Shown here piece after piece: positions 26,985 to 33,971 of a stretch of DNA of 33,971 bases. Below the pieces are notes generated by a model. It made no database searches and was not told where the DNA came from. It saw only the letters and a program-made list of their open reading frames with translations. This stretch comes from Burkholderiales bacterium (GTDB taxonomy: Bacteria; Pseudomonadota; Gammaproteobacteria; Burkholderiales; Burkholderiaceae_C). The stretch's first letter is position 1. Each line of letters begins with the position of its first letter. The translations under genes were made by a program, and so were the position numbers. Location: positions 1-33,971 of the forward strand of contig JAEMQF010000262.1 of the NCBI GenBank assembly GCA_022758925.1, read 5' to 3'.

Positions 26985-27350
26985 ATGAGCAAGTCAGCAT
27001 CCTTTCCATTTTTGGGCGTGCCCACGAACGACCGCAACGCTGCGTTCCCGGGCATTGCGGAGTTCTCCTTTGCAGTCGCTCAGGACCCGTACGGCTACTA
27101 CCCAAGCGATGCTTCGCGGCGGTCCGCCACCTACAGCAAGAGCACGCTCCCGTCGCAGATTCGCTGCGCCAACCCGCGGTGCCAGCAGGGCGGTCTTGAG
27201 ACCCAGTAGATCGTGAACTTCCATCCGGACGGCGAGTACGACTTCCCGTGCAACGGTCATGAAGGGACACCAGCAGGACGGCGCAAGGGCGATCCTTGCG
27301 ACAACCGCTTCGCCGTCACGCTGTCCGTGGTCCGCCGTGCATGGCGATGA
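26985..27350 (+). pseudogene. Zinc-ribbon-like hypothetical protein interrupted by an in-frame TAG
   Basis: The frame starts at ATG 26985 (MSKSASFPFLGVPTNDRN) and stops at TAG 27207-27209 after 74 residues. The same frame then continues open for 46 codons (IVNFHPDGEYDFPCNGHEG...) to TGA 27348. The two halves look like one protein: the first ends with CANPRCQQGGLETQ, the second supplies PCNGHEG and RKGDPCDNRF, giving a plausible four-Cys metal site. A CAG-to-TAG change would explain the break. I recall intact hypothetical proteins of similar pattern in Burkholderiales but know no function. It may be a young pseudogene or, less likely, depend on amber suppression. The 3' end abuts the convergent gene at 27352. 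Confidence 0.6.
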
Positions 27351-27351
27351 T

Positions 27352-27687
27352 TCACATCCGACCGCCAAAGAGCCCCAGCTCACGCGCCACCCGCACATAG
27401 GCGTCGGTCATCGCAGCCTTGCGTTCCACCGGATGCTGGACCGTCAGGGCGGCACAAAAGCAGGCCACGGGGTGCTTTCGCACAGCCCTCGCTTCGACCC
27501 AGGTCAGCACTTCGTCCAGCTCAGCTGAGCGCACGTCGTCATCGACACAGCGCTCGATCGCGGTCGCGAGGATGCCGAGGGCTTCCTTTGCCATCACGTC
27601 GCTGCGGGTTTCGTCCGCCCAGAGGCCGAAATGCGCAACTTTGCCGTCTTTCAAAGATGAGAACATGACAAGAACGTAGCACGCCAT
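27352..27687 (-). CDS. Small hypothetical protein of unknown function
   Basis: A 111-residue ORF, MACYVLVMFSSLKDGKVAH to ARELGLFGGRM, convergent with the broken zinc-ribbon gene and ending two bases from it. The body looks like a real soluble helical protein: ATAIERCVDDDVRSAELDEVLTWVEARAV and ERKAAMTDAYVRVARELGLF, with no repeats or membrane segments. ATG 27687 has a weak GAGAACG upstream; ATG 27666 is an alternative start. It lies upstream of nothing on its strand but in the same orientation as the AbiE pair, 149 bases downstream of abiEii. I do not recognise a family. Confidence 0.6.
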   Translation of the reverse strand: MACYVLVMFSSLKDGKVAHFGLWADETRSDVMAKEALGILATAIERCVDDDVRSAELDEVLTWVEARAVRKHPVACFCAALTVQHPVERKAAMTDAYVRVARELGLFGGRM

Positions 27688-27836
27688 CGTTCTCGTTTGA
27701 AGCTCAAATCTTCAGTGGAAGTTTCTCCATGCATTCAGGGAGATAGGGGGAACAGGGGCCTGCGCCCATGCACTTGCGGGAAGTGCGGTACGTCCCGGCA
27801 GCAATCGGGCCGTAGCGGAAGCGGTGAGCAAACCGG

Positions 27837-28754
27837 CTATGTGCCTAAACGCTCTTTCAGAGCGGTGTACTGCTGCGCAAAGACATCGGGCTTCTTCGCC
27901 CGGAGGCTTTCAAGATTGGCGAGCTTCCATCTCAGGGCCGGGAGGTCTTTCAGGTGAGGAAAGGGCATCAGGTCCCAGGCAGGTTCGGCCCTCACCAGCG
28001 ACAGCAGGAAGTCCTTGTGCTTGGCCGTCAGCGCTTTCGGAAGATCGTTCTTCATGGTGGCCCGGACTTGCTCCAAGGTCGCAAGTGAGACCTCTTCGCT
28101 GGTCATCCCCCTGAAGTGGTTTTCGTAGATGCTCTCCAGCGGCAGGTCTGTACTGAAAAGAACTTCATGCACCGGCCGGTTGTGCCCGGCCAGATGGCCG
28201 ACGAAGCAATCGACGAACGCCGAGTCCAGCCCGAACTTCTCGTACATCTTCAACACATCGAAGATGTCCCGCGGATGCTGGCGATCCATCGCCGCGACCA
28301 GTTTGCTGCCGTAGATTTCTGCTGTGTTCAGCATCGGTACGGCGATCTCCGCCGTGAACGTGTCTTGCGCCGTCGGCGTGAGCGGCATGGCTTTCGTCGG
28401 CAGGAGCGTGCCGCGAAAGATGTGATTGACCTCGATCTTCACTTCGGCCAGATCACTCCTCACGAAGAGCTTCACGTCTTCGCCGCCCGGCTTTTTGGGG
28501 AGCGTGACGGAAAGGCCACGTCCTTCAAGCGTCATTGCCGCCGCTTGCAAGTCGCTTTGCATGGCCTGCAGGGCATCGTTCCGCGCCAGCGTGTGGTCGG
28601 TGAACACCACATCGATGTCCACTGAAAGACGCGGCATGTCCTGCACGAAGAGATTGATGGCCGTGCCACCCTTCATCGCAAAGCGGGGTGACGCGAACAC
28701 ATCCGGTGCGATGTCAATCAGCAGGCGAACCGTGTCGATGTACTCCTGCTTCAT
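27837..28754 (-). CDS. abiEii: AbiEii-type nucleotidyltransferase toxin
   Basis: Toxin of a type IV toxin-antitoxin / abortive-infection pair. The start is ATG 28754 (MKQEYIDTVRLLIDIAPDV), overlapping the antitoxin stop by four bases (ATGA); the longer track start lies inside the antitoxin gene. The 305 residues show the nucleotidyltransferase motifs: MKGGTAINLF at 27-36, the metal-binding DIDVVF at 46-51, a basic strand VKIEVNHIFRG, and a late HPRDIFDVLKMYEKFG block that fits the fourth conserved motif of AbiEii. Related toxins modify nucleotides or tRNA to halt growth during phage infection. GC is visibly lower than in the housekeeping genes, which suggests acquisition. Confidence 0.87.
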   Translation of the reverse strand: MKQEYIDTVRLLIDIAPDVFASPRFAMKGGTAINLFVQDMPRLSVDIDVVFTDHTLARNDALQAMQSDLQAAAMTLEGRGLSVTLPKKPGGEDVKLFVRSDLAEVKIEVNHIFRGTLLPTKAMPLTPTAQDTFTAEIAVPMLNTAEIYGSKLVAAMDRQHPRDIFDVLKMYEKFGLDSAFVDCFVGHLAGHNRPVHEVLFSTDLPLESIYENHFRGMTSEEVSLATLEQVRATMKNDLPKALTAKHKDFLLSLVRAEPAWDLMPFPHLKDLPALRWKLANLESLRAKKPDVFAQQYTALKERLGT

Positions 28755-29494
28755 GGCGTGAGGTCCAGCCTTTCGCCGTTCTTGGATACGGCGATCCATC
28801 GCGATCCTCCGCCTTTGGCTTCGCTGTGTTTCTTCGCAAGCGCGGCCCAGGGCAGGTCGAGTTCTTCAGCAAGCGCGCGCGCCAGGCGGACGACCTTGAT
28901 GCGGGTCGTATGGGTCAGCAAGGTTTCGAGGGTCGTGCTGCGCAGGCTGCGCGTGCTTTCGACAAGCTGTCGCGCATCCTGAAGCGATTCCGTCTTTCCC
29001 ACGTCGCTGAGGAGTTCAAGAAGGGCCCGTTCCGGGACCGAGACAAGGACGCCCTCGTGGCCGGCAGGAAGGGTCCGCACGCCGAAGTTCGGAGGCAGCG
29101 CCGCGTCGAAGAGTCGAGTGGTCTGATAGGTGCAGGGATACCGGCTCACCAGCCATTCAGGAAGGCGAATCGGTTGTTCGCCCCACAGCGAGATCGTTTC
29201 CCGGAACGACATGTTGTGCTTCACGCCCCGCCAGGCGAGAGCCGTCTTCGCCCCGACATGCAAGCCCTCGTGCCGACGCTTGAGATAGGCCAGACATCCG
29301 TCCCGCGTCAGGGTGTCACCGGGCAGCATGTAGGCACCGCGGCCCAGATGGGTGAGCCATCCGCCTTTGGCCAGATGGGAGGCATGGGCGGCGGTCAGGC
29401 CATTCGCCTTCAAGAAGACTACGTCCAGCGGTTCGCCTCGGGGGAGAACCGCCAGTAGAGACTTGAATGAAAAACCATCTGTGCTTGATCTCAT
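28751..29494 (-). CDS. abiEi: AbiEi-type antitoxin / transcriptional repressor
   Basis: First gene of the pair, 247 residues from ATG 29494 (MRSSTDGFSFKSLLAVLP). The N-terminal winged-helix region contains FLKANGLTAAHASHLAKGGWLTHLGRGAYML, the pattern of AbiEi antitoxins, followed by LAYLKRRHEGLHVGAKTALAWRG. The C-terminal half (SVPERALLELLSDVGKTESLQDARQLVEST) is the AbiEi antitoxin domain. In studied systems this protein represses its own promoter by binding inverted repeats and counteracts AbiEii without stable contact. A perfect palindrome covers its start codon here. Family assignment is from motif pattern, subfamily uncertain. Confidence 0.85.
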   Translation of the reverse strand: MRSSTDGFSFKSLLAVLPRGEPLDVVFLKANGLTAAHASHLAKGGWLTHLGRGAYMLPGDTLTRDGCLAYLKRRHEGLHVGAKTALAWRGVKHNMSFRETISLWGEQPIRLPEWLVSRYPCTYQTTRLFDAALPPNFGVRTLPAGHEGVLVSVPERALLELLSDVGKTESLQDARQLVESTRSLRSTTLETLLTHTTRIKVVRLARALAEELDLPWAALAKKHSEAKGGGSRWIAVSKNGERLDLTP

Positions 29495-29501
29495 AGATCA
29501 A
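29485..29501. promoter_or_regulatory. Palindrome over the abiEi start codon, likely autoregulatory operator
   Basis: TTGATCT and AGATCAA flank the CAT (ATG on the minus strand) of abiEi symmetrically, a perfect 7-bp inverted repeat. A related TTGAT-GG-ATCA occurs upstream at 29562-29572, next to GTATT-TGG-AATAC. These shared half-sites suggest repressor binding, as known for AbiEi proteins. Confidence 0.55.
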
Positions 29502-29970
29502 CTATGACGTGTTTTTCATTCCTGTTCAAGCGCGTTGTATAGATAACGTGCAAATAATGACTTGATGGATCAGTATTTGGAATACTTTCATACAACCCTC
29601 CGGCGAGCGCCGCCGCTTGGAGAACGCATCCTAGGCCGGTGCCACTTCAACGTACTGCGGCAACGTTGTGCGCACTGCAGAGTGCACCTCATGTGACCGT
29701 GGGCAAACTCCGTGTGCGCTTGTGCCACGCATTTCCCCCTCAAGAGCTGGCGACGTATGGCGCCGGCCTGGGGCGCTGACCACCACCCTTGCGCGCGCGC
29801 GGCTCGGCGAATCGGCACCGAACTTGAGTTGCGTTCGCATGCCGATGGTGCTCAATGGGCCGGCCTGTGATCGTCGTCACGCTGCATGCTGCTGTCTCGC
29901 GTCTGGCCTAAAGCTGGTGTCGCTTCGTCCCGATAGACCCGGACTTGTTCATCCCTTTGTCGGAGTCACC
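29502..29970. other. Gap of about 470 bases between abiEi and the lipoprotein gene
   Basis: The abiEi-proximal 100 bases are AT-rich and hold the expected divergent promoter region (a TATACA box reads toward abiEi at about 29540). The rest has normal GC and several short overlapping ORFs on both strands, none with a ribosome site or recognisable product. A CTAG followed by GCCGG stands at 29631. It may be decayed sequence. Confidence 0.4.
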
Positions 29971-30138
29971 ATGCACATTCTTCGTAGTGGCGCGGTTCAT
30001 TGCTGCGCGTGTTTGGCCCTGCTTGCGGGCACGGTCGGTCTGTCGGGCTGCGGTGGTTCGCCCGCCGCCGCGTCGGCACCGATCACGCAGTCCACCATCA
30101 CTTTGCCGTCGTCGGTGCAAGTGGTGAGTGCGAAGTGA
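29971..30138 (+). CDS. Small lipoprotein of unknown function
   Basis: The real start is ATG 29971 (MHILRSGAVHCCACLALL), with GGAG eight bases upstream; the track ORF starts too early. The 55-residue product has a lipoprotein signal with lipobox LSGC, so the mature protein is only about 28 residues: a short Ala/Ser/Pro stretch and ITLPSSVQVVSAK. It precedes the large secreted-protein gene by 17 bases and is probably cotranscribed with it. The pairing suggests a surface or periplasmic partner, but no function can be assigned. Confidence 0.7.
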   Translation: MHILRSGAVHCCACLALLAGTVGLSGCGGSPAAASAPITQSTITLPSSVQVVSAK

Positions 30139-30155
30139 GCAGCAAGGTCACAACC

Positions 30156-32375
30156 ATGAACACCAAACTGAAAGCCCTGAGCCTGGTCCTTGGCACGCTC
30201 GTCGTGCCGCTGGCCTTCGCAGCCGCGCCCACCTCGGGCGCCTACGTCACCGACAACCAGAACACCTGGGTCCAGGACCGGGTCGGCGACCGCATCAGCA
30301 CGGTCAACATGATCATGTGCGTGATCGGCGCGATGCGGCCCGACGCGCTCGTGAACCAGGGCGCATACCGCGCGCTCATCGATGAGAACAAATGCAGCGG
30401 TCGCGGCGACAGCAGCAAGTCGGGCAGCACCAACGCGGGCGAGGCGAATGCCACCAACTTCATGTCGGCGGTGGTCGAGTCGACCCAGGCTTCGGCGCTT
30501 GAGCCCTTGATCATGAAGGCGTGGATCACGAGTGAAGGCGAATCCGACCGAAGCCGCATCTACGTCTACGGCGTGGCGACGGCGGGCAAGTCGGACGCGA
30601 ACCCGAACGGCCTGTTCACGATCACCTATTGCGGCAAGCCGATCAGCCTTCCGAATGCGCCCTGCAAGTTCAACGGCGTGCTCAAGTCCGACGCCGACGG
30701 CTTGAGCTTCTACGAGTTGTCGAACGAAGGCAATCAATCCCAGACCACCAAGCTGGCGCTGCAGGCCGCCAGCACCGACAGCGGCCAGGGCCGGGTGCAA
30801 GGCGCCGAGAACGGAAATGCGTTCGATTTCAGCTTCGCCTACAACACCGACAACTTCCGTCGCAGCGACGGCACGATGGACGGCTGCTTTGCGCGCGACA
30901 AGGCGGTTGCCGACTACTCCACCTGGCGCTATGGAACCTACACCGAAGACGGTTCGCGCCTTGACGCCAGCAACCCCGGGTTTCCGGTGAAGTATGTGAA
31001 CGGCAACAGCAACTACTTCGGCTTCTGGGGCTTCTGGGGCCTGTGGTTGCCTGATTCGGCCCTGGCCACTGTGGGCACATCGGGCACGCTGACGCGCCGG
31101 GTCGGCGGTGAAGACCAGGCGCTGACGGTCGTCAAACGCGGCGGCAAGCTATGGAAGCAGGAGCGCCAGGTCTCGACGCTGGGCGCGTTCAAGAGCGTGT
31201 CGATGATGTATTGGGTGAGCAACCCGGTCGGCGCGCTGCAGCAAGGTTCCAACTACGAACTGCAATGGGACGGCACCCGACTGGTCGCGATCGGCACCCA
31301 GTCGTGCAGCCAGAATGGTTGCTCGCAGCAGCCGATTTCGCCAGCGCTTGAAGTGACGGCCGCCAACTTCAGGGCCGCAGGAGTTCGGATGCTGCCGATA
31401 TTCTTCCCGTCGGGTGGCGGCAACGGCGCGATCAGGGTGCCCTTGACAGGGGCCTTCGATGCCGACTCGGTGTTGGCGTTCCGCACCCGCAGCGTGGTGG
31501 CACCTGATGCGAGTGACGCGCCGAGCACGCTCGTCTGCCTGAACAACTGTCTGGCCGGCGACCTTGCCGGCGCGTTTGCGACGCAGCCGCCGCAGGCGTT
31601 CCTGTCCCAGTCATGGGCACCGGTTGTCTCGCCGCCGGAATACCAGTTCAGCAACGGCATGTTGAGCCTGCTCGGCGTGGACGTCGACGCTTCAGCGCTC
31701 GACAAGAGCAGCATGGGTCCGTTCGGCGGTGGCGTGAACAGCGGTGCGATGGTGGTTGCCGATGACCTGCCGGCCGTGCGCTGCGATGTCAACGGCACGC
31801 CGAACGTTGCGGGCAGTCGCATCTGCCCCGGGTTGGCCGACCAAGCCGCAGTGACGTATCAATGGGAAACCGGCCCGAACCAGTGGAACCAGTACTTCGG
31901 CGCGGCGGGCGTGGTCATCGATCCGCCCAAGCAGCTCGCGCTGGCCGTCAATGCCGGCACGGTCCGCGCCGCCGACATCGCCAAATACGATGGCACCACG
32001 GTGCAGCTTCAGTTCAGCGGCTTTGGCGAACTGCAAGGCGTTCCAGGCCACTGCGTAAGCCCGGACACGAATGCCACAGCCGCGTGCGGGCAGAACGTGC
32101 GCTGGGTGCCGGCGTTCGACATCCGCGATGGCGCCGGCGTCACCGGCGGCTCCAGCACCTACTACGTGAAGTACCTGGAACGTGAATTGCGCCTTGCCAA
32201 GCTCAGCGGTTCGCCCGAAACGAGCTGCAAGGCTTCGCTCAGCCTGGCCAGTGCTGGTGCATTGACGCTGCCCGATGCGAGCAGCATCACGGTGGATCCA
32301 GTGGTGACGAACGGCGAAGAGCCGACGCCCGCCAACCCCAAACCCGCTGTGATCGACGGCATCTTGCAGGACTGA
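30156..32375 (+). CDS. Large secreted protein of unknown function
   Basis: The start ATG 30156 (MNTKLKALSLVLGTLVVP) gives a signal peptide cut after AFA-A near residue 23 and a 739-residue product; the track start at 30000 is in the preceding gene. Visible blocks are YVTDNQNTWVQDRVGDRISTVNMIMC near the start of the mature part, a segment rich in Ser/Gly/Asn, NSNYFGFWGFWGLWLPD, the central LPIFFPSGGGNGAIRVPLTG, and near the end YYVKYLERELRLAKL. About a dozen cysteines are scattered as pairs. I recall long hypothetical proteins with this opening and the WGLWLP motif in several proteobacteria, but no characterised member. The late residues suggest a surface or periplasmic location. Confidence 0.75.
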   Translation: MNTKLKALSLVLGTLVVPLAFAAAPTSGAYVTDNQNTWVQDRVGDRISTVNMIMCVIGAMRPDALVNQGAYRALIDENKCSGRGDSSKSGSTNAGEANATNFMSAVVESTQASALEPLIMKAWITSEGESDRSRIYVYGVATAGKSDANPNGLFTITYCGKPISLPNAPCKFNGVLKSDADGLSFYELSNEGNQSQTTKLALQAASTDSGQGRVQGAENGNAFDFSFAYNTDNFRRSDGTMDGCFARDKAVADYSTWRYGTYTEDGSRLDASNPGFPVKYVNGNSNYFGFWGFWGLWLPDSALATVGTSGTLTRRVGGEDQALTVVKRGGKLWKQERQVSTLGAFKSVSMMYWVSNPVGALQQGSNYELQWDGTRLVAIGTQSCSQNGCSQQPISPALEVTAANFRAAGVRMLPIFFPSGGGNGAIRVPLTGAFDADSVLAFRTRSVVAPDASDAPSTLVCLNNCLAGDLAGAFATQPPQAFLSQSWAPVVSPPEYQFSNGMLSLLGVDVDASALDKSSMGPFGGGVNSGAMVVADDLPAVRCDVNGTPNVAGSRICPGLADQAAVTYQWETGPNQWNQYFGAAGVVIDPPKQLALAVNAGTVRAADIAKYDGTTVQLQFSGFGELQGVPGHCVSPDTNATAACGQNVRWVPAFDIRDGAGVTGGSSTYYVKYLERELRLAKLSGSPETSCKASLSLASAGALTLPDASSITVDPVVTNGEEPTPANPKPAVIDGILQD

Positions 32376-32387
32376 TCAGCTTCCCGG

Positions 32388-32450
32388 GGCCGACGCCAAG
32401 CGTCGGCCGCCACCGGGGGGACGAGCAAAGTGGCAAAGCCACATTTGCTC
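32388..32450 (+). other. Two strong hairpins after the secreted-protein gene
   Basis: GGCCGACGC-CAA-GCGTCGGCC at 32388-32408 is a perfect 9-bp stem. A second foldback at 32423-32450 pairs GAGCAAAGTGGC with GCCACATTTGCTC with one bulge. Neither has a T-run, but with the terminator at 32478 they make a heavily structured 3' region. Confidence 0.6.
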
Positions 32451-32477
32451 ATCAATTCGGTTCAGTTTGGTCACAGC

Positions 32478-32507
32478 AAGGAAGCGGCGCAAGCCGCTTC
32501 CTTTTTT
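32478..32507 (+). terminator. Intrinsic terminator between convergent genes
   Basis: AAGGAAGCGGC and GCCGCTTCCTT form a perfect 11-bp stem with a GCAA loop, followed by four more T. It ends the secreted-protein message on the plus strand. The stem overlaps the last base of the convergent gene and has only a short T-run in the other direction. Confidence 0.9.
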
Positions 32508-33328
32508 CATGGCTGGGGCGAGGCCAGGCTGTCGAGGCACGGCGTAGGCGCCACCGTCGCGCCGTTCACCCTGAAACACAGGTGCGCCTGCGCCGCCGGC
32601 ACGGCGCCCGCGACCAGCAGGCCGTGCAACGCACTCCAGGGCGCACCCTGATCGGCAGGATCGGCGCAGTGCACTTCAGCGAACTTGTGCGCGCTGTCCA
32701 CGGCGATCGTGCACTGCATCGCATTGGCGCTCGCGCCTTGCCTTTGCGCCAGATCGTGCAGGCGGCTCGCCAACTTCTGGCGCAGCTCCAGGGCGGCGTG
32801 TTCACGCTGCAGGTTCGCATCGAGTGGCGCCACTGCGTCAGGCGCGAAGCGGCCCCAACTGCTGCGCCCCAGCGGCCGCATGATGACGGGGGCAAAAAGG
32901 CTGGCAAACGCCGCGCCGGGTGCGGCGGCTGGCGGGCTGGGTGGTGGTGCGGGCACCGGAGCGGGTTCCGGCGCGGGCCCAGGCTGTTGCGGAACCGGCA
33001 CGTTTGCAGTTGCCGAAAGCGGCGCGCGCGGCACTGCCGCTGTCGTTCGCCGCGCGACAGGCGCAACGCGCCGCACGGCAGTAGCGGCAGCGACCACCGC
33101 TGCAGGTGCAAGCTTGGGGTCAACTCTCGGCGTGTACAGCTGCACCGTGATCGCGCCGCGAAACCGGCTGGTGTTCGGCGCGGCCAGAGGCTTGTGCGCG
33201 GCCGGCTTCCATGCAGTCACAACGACCAGCGCATGCACCGCAATCGACGCCGCGAGTGCGCTGTACAGCGCCAGGCGCGCAGGCAGGTGCGGTGCGACGC
33301 GGCCTGCAGCGCGGGTGTGCTCGTCCAT
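32507..33328 (-). CDS. TonB-like Pro-rich membrane-anchored protein, function unknown
   Basis: Starting at ATG 33328 (MDEHTRAAGRVAPHLPARL), which has GGGAG at ideal spacing; the track start 12 residues earlier does not. The 273 residues have one membrane segment near 21-40 (YSALAASIAVHALVVVTAW), a long basic and Ala/Pro-rich region (PQQPGPAPEPAPVPAPPPSPP), and a C-terminal domain with four Cys (MQCTIAVDSAHKFAEVHCADP, HLCFRVNGATVAPTPCL). This layout resembles TonB or other envelope-spanning energy proteins, but the C-terminal domain lacks the TonB YP motif. It may instead be a periplasmic protein linked to the adjacent secreted-protein locus. Confidence 0.72.
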   Translation of the reverse strand: MDEHTRAAGRVAPHLPARLALYSALAASIAVHALVVVTAWKPAAHKPLAAPNTSRFRGAITVQLYTPRVDPKLAPAAVVAAATAVRRVAPVARRTTAAVPRAPLSATANVPVPQQPGPAPEPAPVPAPPPSPPAAAPGAAFASLFAPVIMRPLGRSSWGRFAPDAVAPLDANLQREHAALELRQKLASRLHDLAQRQGASANAMQCTIAVDSAHKFAEVHCADPADQGAPWSALHGLLVAGAVPAAQAHLCFRVNGATVAPTPCLDSLASPQP

Positions 33329-33656
33329 CACTCCCGATTGCACCACCCTGCGGCGGCGCGCCAATGGTGAAAAAGACCGTCGTCCCGAGGACAGATCGGC
33401 GTCTCAAGGTCGCCGGGCCCAAGGCAGCGTTGCCAGCGCCACCGCCAGCGCCGCGGCAGGAAGGGCCGGCCAACCCACATCATCCGCACCGCGCTCGGGC
33501 TGCGGTGGCCACGCCGTGCATCGCGACCAGGTTGGCGGTAGGGGCCCCCACCGTGCGCAAAGGCGCCGGGGTCGTACGCCCTTGCGCTGCTGCACTGCCC
33601 CGCGCGCGCCTGAATCAGCGCCCGGCGCGCGCGCGGCTAGACTCCGTGCCAGGCAT
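33329..33656. other. About 330 bases without a supported gene
   Basis: Several overlapping ORFs exist on both strands, including one ending in a hydrophobic stretch on the minus strand (33404-33595), but none has a convincing start or family pattern. The region is very GC-rich, with CGCGCGCG runs near 33600-33640. It leads into repeat copy C. Confidence 0.35.
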
Positions 33657-33971
33657 CCGAGAAACCGCAGTTGACCGCTTTCCCCCGCTGGCTACACCGC
33701 ATGAACACTGACATCCATACCCACGACGACCCTCACCTTTTGGGTGAGAGCGCTACGCACCCGATTGAGCCGCGCTGCGGCACGCTGGCCGCGTTGCTCC
33801 ACCTTGCAGGCCGCGCCAAGCCGGGGGCTTGGCCCTTCGCCAGGCACAGCCAGTCCACAGGACTGTCTGTGTCCGGGCTCAGCCTCGCGGGCACGAGCCC
33901 GCCGCGTCGTCGCGCCTTGCCAGCGCACCGCATCACGGCCCACTCGGGCGCGTCCAACTGCGGTTTCTAGG
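33657..33971 (+). repeat. Foldback repeat element, copy C (diverged, reaches the window edge)
   Basis: The left arm CC-G-AGAAACCGCAGTTG (33657-33673) pairs with CAACTGCGGTTTCT-A-GG at 33955-33971 with a single mismatch. The core at about 33784-33900 aligns with copy B: GTTGC, CCTTGCAGGCCGCG, GTCCGGGCTC and GCCTCGCG are shared, while the hairpins differ by compensated changes (GCCAAGCC-GGG-GGCTTGGC, CACAGCC-AGTCC-ACA-GGACT, GCGGGC-ACGA-GCCCGC). An additional hairpin CTCACC-TTTTG-GGTGAG lies at about 33733-33749. The right end carries CTAGG, as in A and B. The window stops one base past the CTAG, so the right flank cannot be seen; a contig break at a repeat is possible. Confidence 0.75.

Noticed and set aside
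27697-27957. Plus-strand ORF 27697-27957
   Set aside because: It overlaps the end of abiEii, has no ribosome site and no recognisable composition; treated as a shadow.
26744-29500. tRNA-Asp as the attachment site of an integrative element carrying the AbiE pair
   Set aside because: I found no repeat of the tRNA 3' end downstream and no integrase gene; proximity alone is not enough.
29631-29855. Short minus-strand ORFs at 29588-29855 as a gene or insertion-sequence remnant
   Set aside because: No transposase motif or inverted ends could be seen; the two ORFs overlap in different frames.
33404-33595. Minus-strand ORF ending in a hydrophobic stretch and RRP, resembling a PEP-CTERM-like anchor
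   Set aside because: It starts with GTG without a ribosome site, has no PEP or similar box, and no larger protein precedes it in frame.
33211-33711. Plus-strand ORFs 32685-33674 and 33211-33711 opposite the TonB-like gene
   Set aside because: They are antisense to a gene with a good ribosome site, membrane segment and Pro-rich linker, and show only biased Ala/Arg composition.

Overview
The window is about 34 kb of GC-rich DNA. Gene content and order point to a betaproteobacterium of the order Burkholderiales, in or near the Comamonadaceae / Rubrivivax-Leptothrix group. The clues are the linear order mdh, gntR, sdhCDAB-sdhE-gltA, leuCD-leuB, asd, fimV, truA, trpFBA, accD, folC, SPOR protein, cvpA, purF, gltX; an FimV with a LysM domain; and a GltX with a small family-type insertion. 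The assignment rests on remembered family patterns, not on a search.

Region 1 (1-2411, minus strand): a formyltransferase cut by the window edge, a small exported protein and malate dehydrogenase. Region 2 (2564-13221, plus strand): a GntR/UTRA regulator divergent from mdh, then the TCA block (sdhC, sdhD, sdhA, sdhB, sdhE, gltA) running straight into the leucine block (leuC, leuD, a small membrane protein, leuB) and asd. Several of these genes overlap by 1-4 bases, which suggests translational coupling. Region 3 (13456-26438, plus strand): fimV, truA, trpF, trpB, trpA, accD, folC, a DedD-like SPOR protein, cvpA, purF and gltX. Region 4 (26449-26856): a tRNA cluster Ala(GGC), Glu(UUC), Asp(GUC) with a good -10 box and a strong terminator. 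Region 5 (26857-29501): an accessory stretch of visibly lower GC with a zinc-ribbon-like gene broken by an amber codon, a small unknown gene, and an AbiEi/AbiEii toxin-antitoxin pair with a palindrome over the antitoxin start codon. Region 6 (29971-33328): a small lipoprotein, a large secreted protein of unknown function, and a convergent TonB-like Pro-rich membrane protein.

The most unusual signal is a family of three foldback repeat elements: A at 3816-3978, B at 23217-23464, C at about 33657-33971. A and B share an identical 59-nt core in opposite orientations, and C has a diverged version of it. Each copy is closed by long terminal inverted repeats that match within the copy but differ between copies. 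Internal hairpins keep their shape through compensatory changes. A and B both start exactly at a CTAG that contains the TAG stop codon of the upstream gene (sdhC, cvpA) and end in a second CTAG, so they sit inside essential operons without breaking a reading frame. G-U wobbles hint that the same strand of the element folds in each copy. No transposase is present in the window. I do not recognise this as a named element.

How the genes work together: the first half supplies the citrate-cycle core (malate dehydrogenase, citrate synthase, succinate dehydrogenase with its flavinylation factor) and the leucine and aspartate-family branches. The second half holds the conserved trp-acc-fol-pur block found in this lineage. 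The accessory part carries probable phage defence and surface or secreted functions.
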